Shown here in pieces: positions 61,856-64,000 of a DNA stretch of 64,000 nucleotides. The stretch comes from Pseudomonas sp. SORT22. GTDB lineage: Bacteria; Pseudomonadota; Gammaproteobacteria; Pseudomonadales; Pseudomonadaceae. Numbering within the stretch: position 1 is the first letter of the stretch; every line of letters starts with the position of its first letter. The DNA is taken from NCBI RefSeq assembly GCF_018417635.1, contig NZ_CP071007.1, positions 3,720,501-3,784,500 on the forward strand, given 5' to 3'. Below the pieces are notes generated by a model. It ran no database searches. It was not told the origin of the DNA and was given only the letters and a program-made list of their open reading frames with translations. Both the position numbers and the translations under genes were made by a program.

Positions 61856-62025
61856 GGCATCAGCCTGGCGACGCTCGGCACCGGGATGTAACACGGCTGG
61901 AAGCTGGGCTGGCAGTAATAGGCCATGGTCACCGGCGCCGGCAGCGGGCGGGTCAGCAAGGCGCTGTAGACAGCGCCAAAGGCGCAGACGGTCAAGGCAA
62001 GGCAAATTGTTCTTGTTGTTTTCAT
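61852..62025 (-). CDS. Small exported or membrane peptide
   Basis: 57 residues from ATG 62025 (GGTGG 8 bases upstream). Basic start and one hydrophobic segment (MKTTRTICLALTVCAFGAVYSALL), then PLPAPVTMAYYCQPSFQPCYIPVPSVARLMP with two Cys. Could be secreted with a disulfide or stay membrane-anchored. Real on the strength of its ribosome site and signal-like start; function unknown. Confidence 0.5.
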   Translation of the reverse strand: MKTTRTICLALTVCAFGAVYSALLTRPLPAPVTMAYYCQPSFQPCYIPVPSVARLMP

Positions 62026-62122
62026 GGCCATTCCACCACAGGTGAGGAAAAGACGTTGTGCGCTCAAGACTAGAAACTGCTGCGACAACCTGCTTCGTCC
62101 AAACGGACTAGGCCGCCGCCAT

Positions 62123-63049
62123 TCAGCCCAGCGCCCGGCGCAGGTCGGCTGCGGCCCCGGCCAGGGCCAGAGCGGCGCCCTCGACAAACGCGCTCATGCT
62201 GATAAAGCCATGCACCATGCCCTCGCAACGCTCCAGGCGGATGGCCACACCTGCCTGGTGCAAACGTTGGGCAAAGGCTTCGCCTTCGTCGCGCAATGGG
62301 TCGTACTCGGCGGTGATCAGGGTGGTGGCGGGTAAACCCTCCAGTGACTCGGCGAGCAGCGGCGAGGCCAATGGCTCCTCGACCTGCTCGGGCTGTTGCA
62401 GGTAGCTGCGCCAGAACCAGGCCATCATCGCCCGCGACAACAGATACCCTTCGCCATACACCTGGTACGACGGGGTGTCGCAGCGGCCATCGGTGACCGG
62501 GTAGAACAGGCACTGGTAGCGAATCTGCGGGCCCTGGCGCTCTGCGGCCAGGCGGCTGACGGCGATCGCCAGGTTGGCCCCGGCGCTGTCGCCGGCCACG
62601 GCCAGGCGGCTGCCGTCGACGCCCAGGCTGGCGGCATGTTCGACCAGCCAGCAGGTGGCGGCATAGCAATCGAGCGGCGCCGCCGGAAAGCGCGCCTCCG
62701 GTGCCAGCCGGTAGGCCACCGACACCACCACCGCGCCAGTGGCGCTGGCCAGTGCCCGGCACAGATGGTCATGGGTATCGAGGGTGCCGATGACAAAACC
62801 GCCGCCGTGGAAGAACACCAGCAGCGCCAGGTTGTCTTGCGCCAGCGGCCGGTACAGGCGGGCATCCAGCTCGCCAGCGGCGCCCGCCACGCGCAGCTCA
62901 CGCACTTCGGCCATCTGCGCGCCAGGGATCGGCGGCAACAGGTGGTCGGCATATTGCCGATACTGCACGGCATCGAGCCGGTGGTAGTCGGGCTCCCCCT
63001 GGACGCTGAACTGTTCGAGCACGGCGGCGATCTGTTTATCGAGCGGCAT
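62123..63049 (-). CDS. Alpha/beta hydrolase, hormone-sensitive-lipase type
   Basis: 308 residues. Oxyanion-hole motif VFFHGGGFVIGTLDTHDHLCRALA, nucleophile VAGDSAGANLAIAVSRLA, acid in TLITAEYDPLRDEGEAFAQRL, and His in CEGMVHGFISMSA. This is family IV (HSL) esterase, acting on short- to medium-chain esters or lactones. Starts 14 bases inside the SDR gene, so translationally coupled with it. Confidence 0.92.
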   Translation of the reverse strand: MPLDKQIAAVLEQFSVQGEPDYHRLDAVQYRQYADHLLPPIPGAQMAEVRELRVAGAAGELDARLYRPLAQDNLALLVFFHGGGFVIGTLDTHDHLCRALASATGAVVVSVAYRLAPEARFPAAPLDCYAATCWLVEHAASLGVDGSRLAVAGDSAGANLAIAVSRLAAERQGPQIRYQCLFYPVTDGRCDTPSYQVYGEGYLLSRAMMAWFWRSYLQQPEQVEEPLASPLLAESLEGLPATTLITAEYDPLRDEGEAFAQRLHQAGVAIRLERCEGMVHGFISMSAFVEGAALALAGAAADLRRALG

Positions 63050-63872
63050 GGGCGTCTCCTTCGGCGATCATCTGGAACTGCGGGTTGGTTTCTTCAAGGA
63101 TGCTGCGCAGGCGCAGCTCCAGGGCGGGCTTGAAGTCTTTGTGCGGGAAGATCCAGAAGCGCCGCTCGGCCAGCGCGGCGAATACCTGGGCGGCCAGCTC
63201 GCGGGGCGTCATGCCCTGGCGAATGTGCTCGTCGAGCACGGCGCTGAAAGTGGCGTCGGCCTGCTCGCGGGCCTGGTTGGAGGCCATGATGTCACTGGCC
63301 ACCGGCCCCGGGCAGAGCACCGACACCGAGACCTGCGCGCCGAGCATGTCCAGCTCGTACTTGAGGGTTTCGGATAACGCCACCACCGCCTGCTTGGTGA
63401 CGTTGTAGGGCGCCATCAACGGACTGCTGAGCAAGCCGGCGAGCGACGCGGTGTTGATCACCTGGGCCGGGTGGCCCTGCTCGAGCATCAGCGGCACAAA
63501 GCTGCGGATGCCATTGATCACCCCTTGCAGGTTGATGGCGAGCATGCGCTGCCACTGCTCGTGGCTGATCTGCCAGCTGTAGCCGGTCTGCATCACCCCG
63601 GCATTGTTGAACAGCAGGTCGACCCGCTGAAAATGCGCCAGGGCGACATCGCGCAGGCGCTCGACCTGGGCCACATCGCTGACGTCGGTCAGCTGGGCAA
63701 TGGCCTGCACGCCCTGGCCTTGCAGTTGCGCGCTCAGCGCCTGCAAACCCGGGCCATCGACATCGGCCAGTACCAGCTGCATGCCCAGCCCTGCCGCATG
63801 CTCGGCCAGACCCCGGCCGATCCCGCTGGCGGCGCCGGTAATCACCGCCACCCGCCCCTGCTCATTGCTCAT
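63036..63872 (-). CDS. Short-chain dehydrogenase/reductase
   Basis: 278 residues from ATG 63872 (AGGAG 7 bases upstream). Rossmann motif VAVITGAASGIGRGLAEHAAGLGMQLVLADVDG (NAD-type, Asp after beta-2), LFNNAGVMQTG, catalytic Ser in INTASLAGLLSS, Tyr/Lys in APYNVTKQAVVALS, then VLCPGPVASDIMAS. It oxidises or reduces a hydroxyl/keto group. Co-transcribed with the HSL esterase: ester cleavage followed by alcohol oxidation is a plausible sequence. The promoter should lie in 63873-64000, at the window edge. Confidence 0.92.
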   Translation of the reverse strand: MSNEQGRVAVITGAASGIGRGLAEHAAGLGMQLVLADVDGPGLQALSAQLQGQGVQAIAQLTDVSDVAQVERLRDVALAHFQRVDLLFNNAGVMQTGYSWQISHEQWQRMLAINLQGVINGIRSFVPLMLEQGHPAQVINTASLAGLLSSPLMAPYNVTKQAVVALSETLKYELDMLGAQVSVSVLCPGPVASDIMASNQAREQADATFSAVLDEHIRQGMTPRELAAQVFAALAERRFWIFPHKDFKPALELRLRSILEETNPQFQMIAEGDAHAAR

Positions 63873-64000
63873 TGCGTTCTCCTGCTGCTGGCTTGATTGC
63901 GCCAGTAGAGCCGTCAGCCCACGGCCGGCCATCGTCCGTTCAGACGATGCCTGCTGGTACAGGGGCGGCAGAATCACTCGCACAGCACACCCCGTGATAC

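Overview
The window is a high-GC chromosomal stretch of a fluorescent Pseudomonas, most like the P. putida group. This rests on REP-type palindromes of the P. putida kind (GCGGGTCAAGCCCGCTCC), an IS110-family element inserted inside such a REP, the typical content of LysR/GntR/AraC regulators, TonB receptors and polyamine genes, and a DUF3077-type gene. I see no rRNA, tRNA or CRISPR array. All assignments come from reading the sequence; no database search was run.

Layout. 1-250: REP cluster with a lone IS110-like right end. 295-3170: DUF4303/HEAT-like protein, small membrane and disordered proteins, a Tyr/Asp/Arg-rich lipoprotein and a glycine-zipper protein. 3188-8851: ureide/pyrimidine-type nitrogen catabolism (Asp/Glu-racemase-family protein lacking one catalytic Cys, NCS1 permease, GntR-FCD regulator, cytosine-deaminase-like amidohydrolase, ureidoglycine aminohydrolase). 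8924-15517: housekeeping and accessory genes (HAD phosphatase, nucleosidase, diguanylate cyclase, two LysR regulators, ankyrin protein, DUF3616). 15901-23347: an island built around a MerR regulator, with four copies of a MerR-type promoter (TTGACC, palindrome, 19-bp spacer) in front of an alpha/beta hydrolase, an exported DJ-1/acetoacetate-decarboxylase pair, a saccharopine-dehydrogenase-like enzyme and an ene-reductase/aldehyde-dehydrogenase pair. 23640-25191: a structured leader in front of a DUF3077-like gene, then a tandem universal stress protein. 25329-26497: an IS110 element in a REP, with a readable bridge RNA. 26540-32187: an AraC gene broken by an amber codon, GNAT, and a FecI-FecR-TonB receptor module. 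32936-37700: reverse transsulfuration pair, class V aminotransferase, small proteins. 37844-39707: two immunity-like genes without toxins plus an APH(6)-like kinase, among copies of a 19-bp repeat. 40031-44145: second, reverse-strand FecI-FecR-receptor module. 44360-48691: secreted protein, OmpA-like lipoprotein, PBP5-type carboxypeptidase, LysR with a nitrilase. 48911-50500: PACE efflux protein and two HTH regulators. 50600-59842: polyamine island. 59918-63872: GST (YghU), small membrane or secreted proteins, esterase and SDR.

How genes fit together. The polyamine island can be read as one route: a periplasmic binding protein and AguA/AguB convert agmatine to N-carbamoylputrescine and putrescine, a glutamine-synthetase-like ligase glutamylates the amine, and a PuuB-like FAD oxidase oxidises it, under a cupin-HTH regulator. 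A PL7 alginate-lyase-like gene sits in the middle and its promoter carries the same palindrome (TTTAGC-N5-GCTAAW) as the promoter of the S24/LexA-like repressor 4.5 kb upstream. The strongest non-coding signals are the IS110 bridge RNA (target loop complementary to REP, donor loop matching the element's own ends), the DUF3077 leader (competing hairpins plus a hairpin covering the Shine-Dalgarno), and the four-site MerR regulon.
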